Part shown: positions 40,348 through 48,183 of the stretch, in pieces
Numbering within the stretch: position 1 is the stretch's first letter
Layout of the letters: every line of letters starts with the position of its first letter
Source: Chloroflexota bacterium
Lineage (GTDB): Bacteria; Chloroflexota; Anaerolineae; B4-G1; DUEL01
Length of the DNA stretch: 64,000 bases
Assembly (NCBI GenBank): GCA_014874475.1
Contig: JADBJJ010000032.1
Coordinates: forward strand, 62,001 to 126,000
Direction of reading: 5' to 3'
Translations under genes and position numbers: made by a program
The notes under the pieces: model-generated
The model's database searches: none
The model's input: the letters and a program-made list of their open reading frames with translations, nothing else
Told to the model about the DNA's origin: nothing

Positions 40348-41418
40348 TCAAAGCGCCGAGTCGGTTAGCATCCGCGCGATGCGCCGGTCTGTCACCGGCA
40401 TCGGCAGCGCGGCCATTTCGTCCACCGTCACCCAGCGGACCTCGTCGCAATCCAGGCACTGGGGGGTCCCGGCGACCAGACGGCAGCGGAATACGTGGAG
40501 CGTGATGCGGAAGTGAGTGTACCCGTGCTCCAGCGTGACCAGACGCTCTCCCACCGCCACCTCAATCCCCAGTTCCTCCCGCATTTCCCGCGCCAGACAC
40601 TCTTTCAGGCTTTCCCCCTCCTCCCGCTTGCCACCGGGGAATTCCCACAGTCCGCCCAGGAAGGAGTTCTGTTTCCGGCGGGCCAACAGGACCCGTCCGT
40701 CCGCATCCTGAATGATTGCCGCTGTCACTTCGTAGTGGGGCAAAGGCCGCCGGGGAGAGCGGGTGGGAAACGCCTCCTCCTGCCCCAGTTGGTGAGCCCG
40801 ACAATCGTCGGCCAGGGGGCAGTCGCTACAGCGGGGGTGGCGGGGCAAGCAGATGGTCGCTCCCAGTTCCATCAGCGCCTCGTTGAAGGGGCCGGGACGG
40901 TCTGGCGGCATGAGGGAGCGGGCATATGCTTCCAGTTGTCGGCGGACAGAGAGCCGGCGCGGGTCTCCCTCCAACGCCAGGAGACGGGTCAGCACCCGGC
41001 AGGCATTGCCATCTATCGCCACTTCAGGGCGGCCAAAGGCGATGGATGCGACGGCTCCCGCAATATATGGCCCGATGCCCGGCAGTTTTTGCAGGTCTTT
41101 GCGGGTATCGGGCAACTCGCCTCCCCATTCCTCCAGCACCTTTTGCGCCGCTGCGTGGAGGAACCGAGCGCGGGAGTAGTAACCCAGCCCCTCCCAGAGC
41201 CGGAGAACCTCTTCCAGCGGGGCCCGGGCCAGGCTCTCCAGGGTGGGAAAACGGGCCATAAAGCGCTCGTAGTAGGGCCCCATAGTCTCTGTGCGCGTCT
41301 GCTGGAGCATCACTTCGGCCACCCAGACCCGGTATGGGGTGCGGTTCTGCCGCCAGGGCAGGTCCCGGCCGTGGCAAGCGAACCAGTCCAGTAGACGGTC
41401 GGCAGGATGCAGAGACAA
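40348..41418 (-). CDS. mutY: A/G-specific adenine glycosylase MutY
   Basis: 356 residues. Removes adenine mispaired with 8-oxoguanine. Visible: WRQNRTPYRVWVAEVMLQQTRTETM (catalytic Glu does not follow the exact E. coli spacing but the VMLQQT helix is intact), the helix-hairpin-helix LPGIGPYIAGAVASIAFG, AIDGNACRVLTRL (catalytic Asp), the [4Fe-4S] set CLPRHPRCSDCPLADDC, and a C-terminal NUDIX-like domain with GGKREEGESLKECLAREMREELGI. Here the NUDIX box looks complete, so the C-terminal domain might still hydrolyse nucleotides, unlike most MutY. Confidence 0.93.
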   Translation of the reverse strand: MSLHPADRLLDWFACHGRDLPWRQNRTPYRVWVAEVMLQQTRTETMGPYYERFMARFPTLESLARAPLEEVLRLWEGLGYYSRARFLHAAAQKVLEEWGGELPDTRKDLQKLPGIGPYIAGAVASIAFGRPEVAIDGNACRVLTRLLALEGDPRRLSVRRQLEAYARSLMPPDRPGPFNEALMELGATICLPRHPRCSDCPLADDCRAHQLGQEEAFPTRSPRRPLPHYEVTAAIIQDADGRVLLARRKQNSFLGGLWEFPGGKREEGESLKECLAREMREELGIEVAVGERLVTLEHGYTHFRITLHVFRCRLVAGTPQCLDCDEVRWVTVDEMAALPMPVTDRRIARMLTDSAL

Positions 41419-41499
41419 GTTGACCTCCGAAAAAGAGCCCCGGCCATAGCGGTCGGGGCCCAGGGTGTTGCCAGCCCTCTCGGGGAAAACGGCCTATGG

Positions 41500-41841
41500 C
41501 GCAAAGACCGCGCAGTACGCGTTGATACGCCTCCAGTCCAGTAAGTGTCGGTTCCAGAGATGCGATCCGCGTTCTGTTCCATCCGGCTACGTACACAGGG
41601 AGCGGTAGAGCACCTCCCACTCGCCCAGACCAGCCAGGCCAGCGACATGCGGCATCGCCACAGAGATGCTGGTCAGCGCGTCGTAACGGGTGTAGTAGCC
41701 GTAAACGGTGTTCAGATACACTGGGGTGTCCGGCATCGTGGAGAGGATGGCCACTCCCGGCGCGGCAACATCTACCCAGGATGAACCGTACTGTAGAGAA
41801 GGGACAGGTCCACAATTGGCGGCTATTATACCACAAAACAC
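41500..41841 (-). pseudogene. decayed C-terminal fragment of a subtilisin-like (S8) protease
   Basis: Three frames each hold a different piece in the right order. Frame 1: SSWVDVAAPGVAILSTMP and SISVAMPHVAGLAGL (degenerate copy of the catalytic Ser loop GTSMATPHVAGLAAL). Frame 2: NADRISGTDTYW. Frame 3: EAYQRVL (normally 'RINAYQAVL'). At least two frameshifts are needed to join them, and the catalytic Asp/His region is missing. On the minus strand an extended -10 (TGGTATAAT, about 41833-41825) remains upstream. Not expected to make a working protease. Confidence 0.7.
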
Positions 41842-41847
41842 CCCTGT

Positions 41848-41876
41848 TTGCCATTTTCCCCATTTCGTGGTATACT
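41848..41876 (+). promoter_or_regulatory. sigma-70-type promoter of the cobalamin operon
   Basis: TTGCCA (41848-41853), 17-bp spacer, TATACT (41871-41876). Transcription would start about 41883, immediately before the riboswitch. Confidence 0.75.
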
Positions 41877-41889
41877 TCTTGTTACAATT

Positions 41890-42080
41890 GATGAACCCGG
41901 TGAGGTGCCCGCGCCGAAAGGCAGGGCTTAATAGGGGAAGTCCGGTGATCCACCCGAGCGCCCCCTCGGGCGGAGAGGCCGGCGCTGTCCCGCAACTGTA
42001 ATCCCGTTTCCGGATGCCCGAAAGGCCGGGGCAAAGGGCCGCATCCGGACCGGGAGAGCCAGGTCGCCTGCCTCACCATC
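41890..42080 (+). promoter_or_regulatory. cobalamin riboswitch
   Basis: The conserved aptamer pieces are present in order: P1 (GGTGAGG 41899-41905 with CCTCACC 42071-42077), GGTGCCC, GCCGAAAGGCAGGGCTTAAT, GGGAAGTCCGGTG, then GCTGTCCCGCAACTGTAAT (core) and GAGAGCCAGGTCGCCTGCC (B12-box region). It lies between a good promoter and the btuF ATG, 225 nt upstream, with a switchable terminator in between. Cobalamin binding should lower expression of the whole operon. Confidence 0.95.
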
Positions 42081-42102
42081 GTTCCAGGAACCTGCGAGGA
42101 CA

Positions 42103-42180
42103 GGGGAATGGAACTGTGGTTCGGTCGTTTGGAACCCAGTCCCATCCCCCTTGTCGGCGAGACAAGGGGGTTTTGATTTC
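42103..42180 (+). terminator. riboswitch expression platform: antiterminator and intrinsic terminator
   Basis: Terminator: CCCCCTTGTC (42146-42155), 5-nt loop, GACAAGGGGG (42161-42170), then TTTTGATTT. Competing stem: GGGGAATGGAACTG (42103-42116) pairs with CAGTCCCATCCCC (42137-42149) with one bulge and one mismatch, taking four of the five C's of the terminator's 5' arm. Downstream are a second hairpin ATTTCCCCCC/GGGGGGAAAT (about 42176-42208) and a 10-bp pair ACCTGCGAGG/CCTCGCAGGT (42090-42099 and 42216-42225). Control by transcription attenuation is the natural reading. Confidence 0.75.
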
Positions 42181-42307
42181 CCCCCCCATCGCCTCGGAGG
42201 GGGGAAATTTGTTTCCCTCGCAGGTGACCTTCTTGCTGCGCTTTTGCGGTTCCCGCGCCCCTGGGGCGAGGTAGCCATCCGAAATTTCACTCAAAGGAGG
42301 TCACCCG

Positions 42308-43300
42308 ATGAAACGCTACACCCGTATTCTGAGCACGCTGCTAATCGCTCTGATGGTGGTGGGCCTGGCCGCCTGCCAACCCACCCCCACACCGGCGCCG
42401 CCAACGCCCACATCTCTCCCCCCTACGGCAACGCCGAAGCTTCTCCCTACTCCTACACCGACGCCAGCCCCGTACCCGATGACCGTCACCGATATGGCTG
42501 GGCGGGAGGTGACGATCCCGACCGAGCCGCAGCGCATTGTCTCCCTTGCTCCATCCATCACAGAGATTCTCTTTGCGCTGAACATGGGTGAACGGGTTGC
42601 GGGGGTCACCAAGTTCTGCAACTACCCGCCAGAGGCCGCAGAGAAGCCTCAGGTCGGGGGCTTCTCCGACGTCAGCATAGAGAAGTTGTTGGAGGTACAG
42701 CCGGACCTGGTCCTGGTTGCCAGCATTCATATGGCCCAGGTCCTGCCGGAACTGGAGAAACTGGGGCTCCCAGCGCTGGTCATAGACGCCCGCGATTTTC
42801 CGGGAGTCCTGGAGAGCATCCGGCTGATCGGGAAGGTCACAGGTGCGGAGAAAGCCGCCGAGGACCTGACGGCTCAGATGCAGGAGCGGGCAGACAAAGT
42901 CGCCCAGGCGGTGAAGGACCGGCCCCGGCCTCGGGTCTACTGGGAACTGGACCCTTCTCTCTGGACGGCCGGCCCGGGTTCTTTTGTCCAGGACTTGATT
43001 GAGCGGGCCGGTGGGGAGAACATCGCGGCCAATGCAGAAGCGGCCTGGGTGCAACTCTCCGCCGAGGCCATCATCGCCGCCGATCCGGAGGTCATCTTCC
43101 TGGCGGATCACCCTTACGGGGAATCGGCAGAGACTGTGAAAGCCCGCCCTGGCTGGGAGAAGATTTCCGCCGTGGTTAACGGGCGCATCGTGGAACTGAC
43201 CCAGGAGCAGGGCGATATCGTCAGCCGGGCCGGCCCCCGGGTGATAGACGCACTGGAACTGATTGCGCGGGCCCTTCATCCCGATGCATTCCAGCAATAG
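42308..43300 (+). CDS. btuF: cobalamin ABC transporter substrate-binding lipoprotein
   Basis: 330 residues. Signal peptide with lipobox GLAAC (Cys23), a Thr/Pro linker (24-57), then a helical-backbone two-domain binding protein: RIVSLAPSITEILFALNMGERVAGVTKFC, EVQPDLVLVA, the WELDPSLWTAGPGSFVQDLIERAGGEN stretch, and DPEVIFLADHPYG. These are typical of BtuF/FecB-like proteins; the riboswitch fixes the ligand as a corrinoid. AAAGGAGG precedes the ATG. Anchored outside the membrane, it delivers B12 or cobinamide to BtuCD. Confidence 0.93.
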   Translation: MKRYTRILSTLLIALMVVGLAACQPTPTPAPPTPTSLPPTATPKLLPTPTPTPAPYPMTVTDMAGREVTIPTEPQRIVSLAPSITEILFALNMGERVAGVTKFCNYPPEAAEKPQVGGFSDVSIEKLLEVQPDLVLVASIHMAQVLPELEKLGLPALVIDARDFPGVLESIRLIGKVTGAEKAAEDLTAQMQERADKVAQAVKDRPRPRVYWELDPSLWTAGPGSFVQDLIERAGGENIAANAEAAWVQLSAEAIIAADPEVIFLADHPYGESAETVKARPGWEKISAVVNGRIVELTQEQGDIVSRAGPRVIDALELIARALHPDAFQQ

Positions 43301-44360
43301 TAGCGAACCCTCTCACCCCAACCTGTTCCGCCAGAGGCGCTGGCTTTTCCTGGCCCTGGGCGTCGGACTGTTGCTGGTCACCGCGACGCTGGGATTCGCC
43401 TGGGGTGCCGTCTCCATCCCGCCCGGTGTCGCCCTCCGCATCGTCGGACACCAGTTGGGGCAAGGGTCCGGGCCGACGGACTGGCCGCCGGCCTGGGAGA
43501 CCATTCTCCTGCAAATCCGTGTCCCCCGGGTCGTGCTGGCCGGCCTGGTGGGGATCACACTGGCTGTGGCCGGGGCAGTCTACCAGGCCCTCTTCCGGAA
43601 TCCGCTGGCGGAGCCGTACCTCATCGGCGTCTCCTCCGGCGCGTCCTTCGGAGCCACGCTGGCCATCGTCCTTATCTGGCGGCTGGGCAGGAGCGGATGG
43701 AGCGGCGTCTCGCTGGCTGCGTTCGTGGGGGCTCTTCTGGCGACAGCGGCTATCTATGGACTGGCCCGCGTCGGCGGACGGACGCCCGTCACCACTCTCA
43801 TCCTGGCCGGGGTGGCCGTCAACACTCTCCTTTCGGCCGCCACCGTCTTCCTGATGTTCAGCATGCAGGACGCCTTCCAGGCTATGCACGTCCTGGGCTG
43901 GCTAATGGGCAGCCTGGCACTGGCCGACTGGGAGAAGGTACAGGTCATTCTCCCCTACATCCTGGGAGGACTGGCGGTCATCGCCTGGCACGCCCACAGT
44001 TTAAATGTGCTCCAATTGGACGAAGAGCAGGCCCAGTCGCTGGGGGTGGCGGTGGAGCGAACGAAGGGGATACTGATCGTCGCGGTTTCCCTGGCGACCG
44101 CTGCCGCCGTTTCGGTCAGCGGCACGGTCGGCTTTGTGGGACTCATCATTCCCCACATTGTCCGGCTGATCTGGGGGCCCGATCACCGATTCTTGCTCCC
44201 AATGAGCGGCATCCTGGGGGCGGTGGGGATTATCCTGGCCGATGGCGCGGCCCGTACCCTCTTCGCCCCCCGGGAATTGCCCCTGGGAGCAGTGACGGCC
44301 GTCGCAGGCGCGCCGTTCTTCCTGTACCTGTTGCGGCGGCAAAAGCGGGAAATCTTTTAG
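43284..44360 (+). CDS. btuC: cobalamin ABC transporter permease
   Basis: 358 residues from the ATG at 43284 (17-nt overlap with btuF; an earlier in-frame start is less likely). About ten membrane helices of the FecCD/BtuC family: IRVPRVVLAGLVGITLAVAGAVYQALFRNPLAEPYLIGVSSGASFGA, the LGWLMGSLA stretch, and GTVGFVGLIIPHIVRLIWGPDHRFLLP (cytoplasmic coupling loop). The order F-C-D is that of a standard uptake system. Confidence 0.93.
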   Translation: MHSSNSSEPSHPNLFRQRRWLFLALGVGLLLVTATLGFAWGAVSIPPGVALRIVGHQLGQGSGPTDWPPAWETILLQIRVPRVVLAGLVGITLAVAGAVYQALFRNPLAEPYLIGVSSGASFGATLAIVLIWRLGRSGWSGVSLAAFVGALLATAAIYGLARVGGRTPVTTLILAGVAVNTLLSAATVFLMFSMQDAFQAMHVLGWLMGSLALADWEKVQVILPYILGGLAVIAWHAHSLNVLQLDEEQAQSLGVAVERTKGILIVAVSLATAAAVSVSGTVGFVGLIIPHIVRLIWGPDHRFLLPMSGILGAVGIILADGAARTLFAPRELPLGAVTAVAGAPFFLYLLRRQKREIF

Positions 44361-44475
44361 CGAATACGGATGGACGCGGGCGGACATGGATGCTTTGACT
44401 GGGGTGGATGGAGAGGGCCGCACTTTGCGCTCCGCATTCCGTGCCCCGTGCGGCCCGCGACCGGGGAGGTGGATA

Positions 44476-45291
44476 ATGATGCCCCTGGAAGTAGAAAACC
44501 TGACCTTCGCCTATGACGGAAGATCCGTCCTGCGGGGAGTATCGTTCCAATTGATGCCCGGGGAGGTACTGGGGCTCATCGGGCCCAACGGGGCGGGGAA
44601 ATCCACGCTGATCCGGCTGGCGGCGGGGTTCCTCCGGCCCGACAGAGGGACGGTGCGGCTCTTCGGGCGTCCACCGGCCCACTGGCCCCCGCGCCAACTG
44701 GCCCGGTGGGTCGCGCTGGTGCCCCAGGGAGCCTACATCCCGCCGACCTTCACCGTCTGGGAGAGCGTCCTGCTGGGACGGACCCCCTATCTGGGCTTTC
44801 TGGGAGTCCCCCGGCAGCCCGACCGGGCGGCAACCCGCCGCGCGCTGGAATGGGTGGGGATAGCCGATCTCTCGGAGCGGCTGGTGGGCGAACTCTCCGG
44901 CGGGGAGCGGCAACGGGTCCTCCTGGCTCGCGCCCTGGCTCAGGAGCCCCGTTGTCTCCTTCTGGACGAGCCCACCACTCACCTGGACATCCACCACCAG
45001 GTCGCGGTCCTCTCCCTGATCCGCCGGATGGCAGTGGAATGCGGCATTGCGGTCCTCATTGTCCTGCATGACCTGAACCTGGCGGCGACCTTCGCCGACC
45101 GGCTGGTGCTGCTGGTGGACGGGATGCTGGTGGCGCTGGGCGACCCGAAGGAAGTGCTGTGTCGGGAGCGGCTGACCGCAATCTACGGGGATACCGTCGC
45201 GGTCTTTCCCCGCCCCGACGACGGAGGCCGTCCGGCGATCCTGCCCAGGATCGGCCAGGGTAATTTGCCCGCGCAGGGACGGATAACGTGA
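44476..45291 (+). CDS. btuD: cobalamin ABC transporter ATP-binding protein
   Basis: 271 residues from the ATG at 44476 with GGAGG 6 nt upstream. Walker A GPNGAGKST (36-44), Q-loop LVPQGAYIP, signature ELSGGERQRVLLARALAQ, Walker B CLLLDEPTTHLD, switch His in VLHDLNLAATFADR. FecE/BtuD type. The 115-bp gap after btuC holds a GGATGGACGCGGGCGGAC fragment of the hairpin-repeat type seen at 5523-5626. Its stop overlaps the next start as GTGA. Confidence 0.93.
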   Translation: MMPLEVENLTFAYDGRSVLRGVSFQLMPGEVLGLIGPNGAGKSTLIRLAAGFLRPDRGTVRLFGRPPAHWPPRQLARWVALVPQGAYIPPTFTVWESVLLGRTPYLGFLGVPRQPDRAATRRALEWVGIADLSERLVGELSGGERQRVLLARALAQEPRCLLLDEPTTHLDIHHQVAVLSLIRRMAVECGIAVLIVLHDLNLAATFADRLVLLVDGMLVALGDPKEVLCRERLTAIYGDTVAVFPRPDDGGRPAILPRIGQGNLPAQGRIT

Positions 45292-46226
45292 ACAGTATCC
45301 TGAAAGCACTGCGGCGCTGCCTGGAAGACGCTGCCCGGCGGAATCCAGCGGAGGTGCTCTTCTTCTCCGGGGGACTGGATACGTCCATCCTGGCCGCCCT
45401 GGCCCCTTCCATCCCAGCCATTCACGTCTGCCTGGAGGACGGGGGAGAGGACCTGCCTTACGCCGAAAGGTGGGCCCGGGAACTGGGCCTTTCCCTGACC
45501 GTCCGGAAAATCTCCGTGGAAGAAGCGCTGGACGCCCTTCCGGAGGTCATCCGCATCCGACGTACCTTTGACCCCGCACTCCCCAACGACCTGGCTCTCT
45601 ACTTTGCCTTCGCTGAAGCCCGCTATCTGGGATTTGTACAGGCGATGACCGGCGACGGCGCAGATGAGTTATTCGCCGGGTATTCGTTCATGTTTGACCT
45701 GGACCTGGCATCCTACATCCCCTGGCTGGCCGGACGGATGCGTTTCTCGGCCAGTGAGATCGGCGATTGGTTCGGGGTGAATGTCAGCCAGCCATATCTG
45801 GACCCAGCGGTGGTGGACCTGGCCCTGACGATTCCCCCTGAACTGAAAGTCCGGGAGGAGAACGGGGTCCGGATCGGGAAGTGGATCCTCCGAAAAGCCT
45901 TTGAGGGAGACCTGCCCCCCTATCTCTGCTGGCAGAGCAAACGGCCCATAGAGGTGGGGTCCGGCTTCAGCCGTCTGCGGGAAGTGGTAACGGCGATGCT
46001 GAGAGAGGAGGATTGGACCGCACCGGTCCGATTTTTCTCCTGCGACCAGCCCTACTATTATCGCCTCTACCGCCAGGTGGTCGGAGAGATCCCCCCGCCA
46101 GGGCCCGAAGAGCGAGAATGTCCGTACTGCGGGGGCGGAATGCCTCTGGATGCTCATCACTGTCGCGTGTGTGGATACTCCACCCGACCTCCTGGGGGGT
46201 CTGGACAAAAGGGGGAAACCATCTGA
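45288..46226 (+). CDS. asparagine-synthase-like PP-loop ATPase with C-terminal zinc ribbon
   Basis: 312 residues, GTG start at 45288 overlapping btuD by 4 nt. N-type PP-loop FSGGLDTSIL (SGGLDTS 27-33) and the second ATP/AMP segment MTGDGADELFAGYS (120-133) match the C-terminal (synthetase) domain of AsnB. The glutaminase domain is missing, so it would need ammonia or another donor, or only adenylates. A four-cysteine ribbon ends the protein (C278, C281, C292, C295). Embedded in the B12 operon between btuD and a DUF71 gene, it may amidate or activate a corrinoid or corrinoid precursor (inference). Confidence 0.8.
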   Translation: MNSILKALRRCLEDAARRNPAEVLFFSGGLDTSILAALAPSIPAIHVCLEDGGEDLPYAERWARELGLSLTVRKISVEEALDALPEVIRIRRTFDPALPNDLALYFAFAEARYLGFVQAMTGDGADELFAGYSFMFDLDLASYIPWLAGRMRFSASEIGDWFGVNVSQPYLDPAVVDLALTIPPELKVREENGVRIGKWILRKAFEGDLPPYLCWQSKRPIEVGSGFSRLREVVTAMLREEDWTAPVRFFSCDQPYYYRLYRQVVGEIPPPGPEERECPYCGGGMPLDAHHCRVCGYSTRPPGGSGQKGETI

Positions 46227-46227
46227 G

Positions 46228-46398
46228 ATGCCCCCAATGGCGGATTACAGGTTGGGGAAGGAGACTTCCCGCCGTATACGATGCCCACAATCTGGCCCTG
46301 GCCCGACACCTGGAGGCCAAGTTCTGGACAGCCGGCAGTGGCCCCTTCGGATGGTTCGGGACCGCATCCCTGATATTCATCTGTTGGACGCTGAATGA
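46228..46398 (+). CDS. small 56-residue ORF, possibly frameshifted
   Basis: ATG at 46228 lies 1 bp after the previous stop and its TGA overlaps the next ATG (ATGA), so the spacing is that of a real operon gene: MPPMADYRLGKETSRRI … MVRDRIPDIHLLDAE. The middle (PQSGPGPTPGG) looks unnatural, while the +1 frame there reads AVYDAHNLALARHLEAK, a better-looking helix. Two compensating frameshifts, or chance, could explain this. No family recognised. Confidence 0.4.
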   Translation: MPPMADYRLGKETSRRIRCPQSGPGPTPGGQVLDSRQWPLRMVRDRIPDIHLLDAE

Positions 46399-47063
46399 AC
46401 TTCTTCATCTCCTGGAGCGGCGGAAAAGATAGCGCTTTGGCAGCCTACCGGGTCCGGCAGGAGGGTCACCGGATATCCTGCCTGCTCAACTGTGCCGCCG
46501 AGGACGGAAGCCGCGTCCGCGCCCACGGGTTTCCCGCCGAAGTTGTCGCCCTTCAGGCCCGCGCCATGGGAATTCCCCTGGTGCAGGTATACACTTCCTG
46601 GGAGGAATACGAGGCCAATTTCAAAGAGGCGCTGTGGACGCTGAAAGATTCGGGGGTGGAGGGCGGCGTTTTCGGGGATATGGACATAGAGGAGCACCGA
46701 GAGTGGGTAGAGCGGGTCTGTGCCGAGGTGGGTATGCGGCCCATCCTGCCCCTCTGGAAGGCCGATCCCTGGGCCCTGCTGGAGGAGTTCTGGGATGCCG
46801 GTTTCCGGGCCCTGGTCGTTGCAACCCGGCTGGATCCCACCTACGTGGGGCGGACACTGGACCGGGAACTGGTCACTGAGATGGAAACGCGCGGCGCTCA
46901 CCCTTGCGGGGAGAGGGGCGAATACCACACCCTGGTCACCGACGGGCCCCTGTTTCAGCGTCCCCTGCAGGTGGAACTCCCTCCGGACGCCCCCGCCGTC
47001 TATGAGCACAACGGTATCTGGTATCTGAATTTCGCACCGCGGCTGGGGGGCAAGGTTGGTTGA
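46395..47063 (+). CDS. DUF71/COG2102 PP-loop ATPase (Dph6-like, B12-salvage subgroup)
   Basis: 222 residues. N-terminal PP-loop WSGGKDSALAAYR (S8-S13) and the C-terminal motif PCGERGEYHTLVTDGPLF ('GExGExHTxVxDGP'), both diagnostic. Archaeal and eukaryotic relatives are diphthine-ammonia ligases, but bacteria make no diphthamide. Comparative genomics has proposed a separate DUF71 branch in B12 salvage, and its place here inside a riboswitch-controlled cobalamin operon fits. It probably forms an amide bond using ATP and ammonia. Its stop overlaps the next start by 8 nt. Confidence 0.85.
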   Translation: MNFFISWSGGKDSALAAYRVRQEGHRISCLLNCAAEDGSRVRAHGFPAEVVALQARAMGIPLVQVYTSWEEYEANFKEALWTLKDSGVEGGVFGDMDIEEHREWVERVCAEVGMRPILPLWKADPWALLEEFWDAGFRALVVATRLDPTYVGRTLDRELVTEMETRGAHPCGERGEYHTLVTDGPLFQRPLQVELPPDAPAVYEHNGIWYLNFAPRLGGKVG

Positions 47064-47982
47064 AGCAGCGCTGACGCTTCTGGGAGCGGTCGCCCTGGAC
47101 ATCGTCTTTGGCGAGCCGCGGGGCCCTTTCCATCCGGTCGTCTGGATGGGCCGCTGGCTGGACGGGTGGTGGCGATGGCGGCCCCGGGAGGGCCGGGTCC
47201 GACAGTTTCTCTTCGGGGCGACCGCTGTCCTTCTGGGCGCGGCGCTGTTCAGCCTCCCCTGGTGGCTCCTCTTGCGGGCGCATCTTCCCCTCTTCTGGCT
47301 CTGGAGCATTCCGTTTTTAAAAGTGACCTTCGCCGTCCGCGCCCTGCTGCAGGCTGGGGAGGAGGTGCTGGAGGCACTGGAGCGGGGGGACCTGCCGGAG
47401 GCCCGGCGGCGGGTTCGCTGGCACCTAGTGGGGCGGGAGACGGAGGGCCTTCCGGAGCCGCTGGTCGTCTCTGCGACGGTGGAGTCACTGGCAGAGAACA
47501 TCACCGATGGGCTCACGGGTCCTCTCTTCTATTTCGCCCTGCTGGGGCTTCCCGGCGCGTGGGCCTACCGGTTCTGCAACACGGCCGACTCTATGTGGGG
47601 CCACCGCCAGCCAGAGAAGGAGTATATCGGCAAATTTGCGGCGCGGGCCGATGACGTGCTGAACTGGCTGCCCGCCCGGCTAACGGCTCTGTTCATCGTC
47701 ATCGGGGCAGCGCTGACAGGGGAAGACCCCCGCGGGGCCTGGCGCGCGATGGGGAGCCAACATCGGCGGACCGCAAGCCCCAATGCTGGCTGGACAATGT
47801 CCGCGATGGCTGGCGCGCTGGGCGTCACCCTGGAGAAAAGAGGGCACTACCGGCTGGAAGGGGGCAACGGCGCGCTGGATGCGCAGACTATCCGGCGCGC
47901 GCTTCGGGTGGTCCGCTGGACAATGGCGCTGGTCGTGGGAGCCTTTGTGCTCCTGACGGGGGTCTCGCACCGCTGGCTTTAA
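47056..47982 (+). CDS. cbiB: adenosylcobinamide-phosphate synthase
   Basis: 308 residues, TTG start at 47056 overlapping the DUF71 gene. Attaches aminopropanol phosphate to adenosylcobyric acid. Integral membrane protein with LDIVFGEPRGPFHPVVWMGRWLD, ATVESLAENITDGLTGPLFYF, and the FCNTADSMWGHRQPEKEYIGKFAARADDVLNWLPARL stretch, all typical of CbiB/CobD. The 200-bp gap that follows carries GCGGAGAACGCCGAGGGCGCGGAG repeats (about 48154-48177) and no other recognisable feature. Confidence 0.95.
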   Translation: MVEAALTLLGAVALDIVFGEPRGPFHPVVWMGRWLDGWWRWRPREGRVRQFLFGATAVLLGAALFSLPWWLLLRAHLPLFWLWSIPFLKVTFAVRALLQAGEEVLEALERGDLPEARRRVRWHLVGRETEGLPEPLVVSATVESLAENITDGLTGPLFYFALLGLPGAWAYRFCNTADSMWGHRQPEKEYIGKFAARADDVLNWLPARLTALFIVIGAALTGEDPRGAWRAMGSQHRRTASPNAGWTMSAMAGALGVTLEKRGHYRLEGGNGALDAQTIRRALRVVRWTMALVVGAFVLLTGVSHRWL

Positions 47983-48183
47983 CCCCAGAGGAACTATTCG
48001 GACGCCGACCAAAGTCACCCTCAGGGTTTGCGGCCATCGGCCGGCCTTTGCTGACCCGCCTGATGCTATGCCCGCAAGAGGGCATCGGCGCAGGCCGATA
48101 TCGTATTCAGCGCCCAGAGAGCACAATTTCCATCGGGCCGAACAGTTGCCCGCGGAGAACGCCGAGGGCGCGGAGGGCTGGAA

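Noticed and set aside
42370-42480. Short tandem CCNACN repeats in btuF and similarly at 39660-39850
   Set aside because: They code Pro/Thr linkers between a membrane or lipid anchor and an external domain; not a CRISPR or mobile repeat.
47983-48183. Possible RNA gene in the 200-bp gap between cbiB and cobD
   Set aside because: No cloverleaf, terminator or known motif seen; only short GC-rich direct repeats near 48154-48177.
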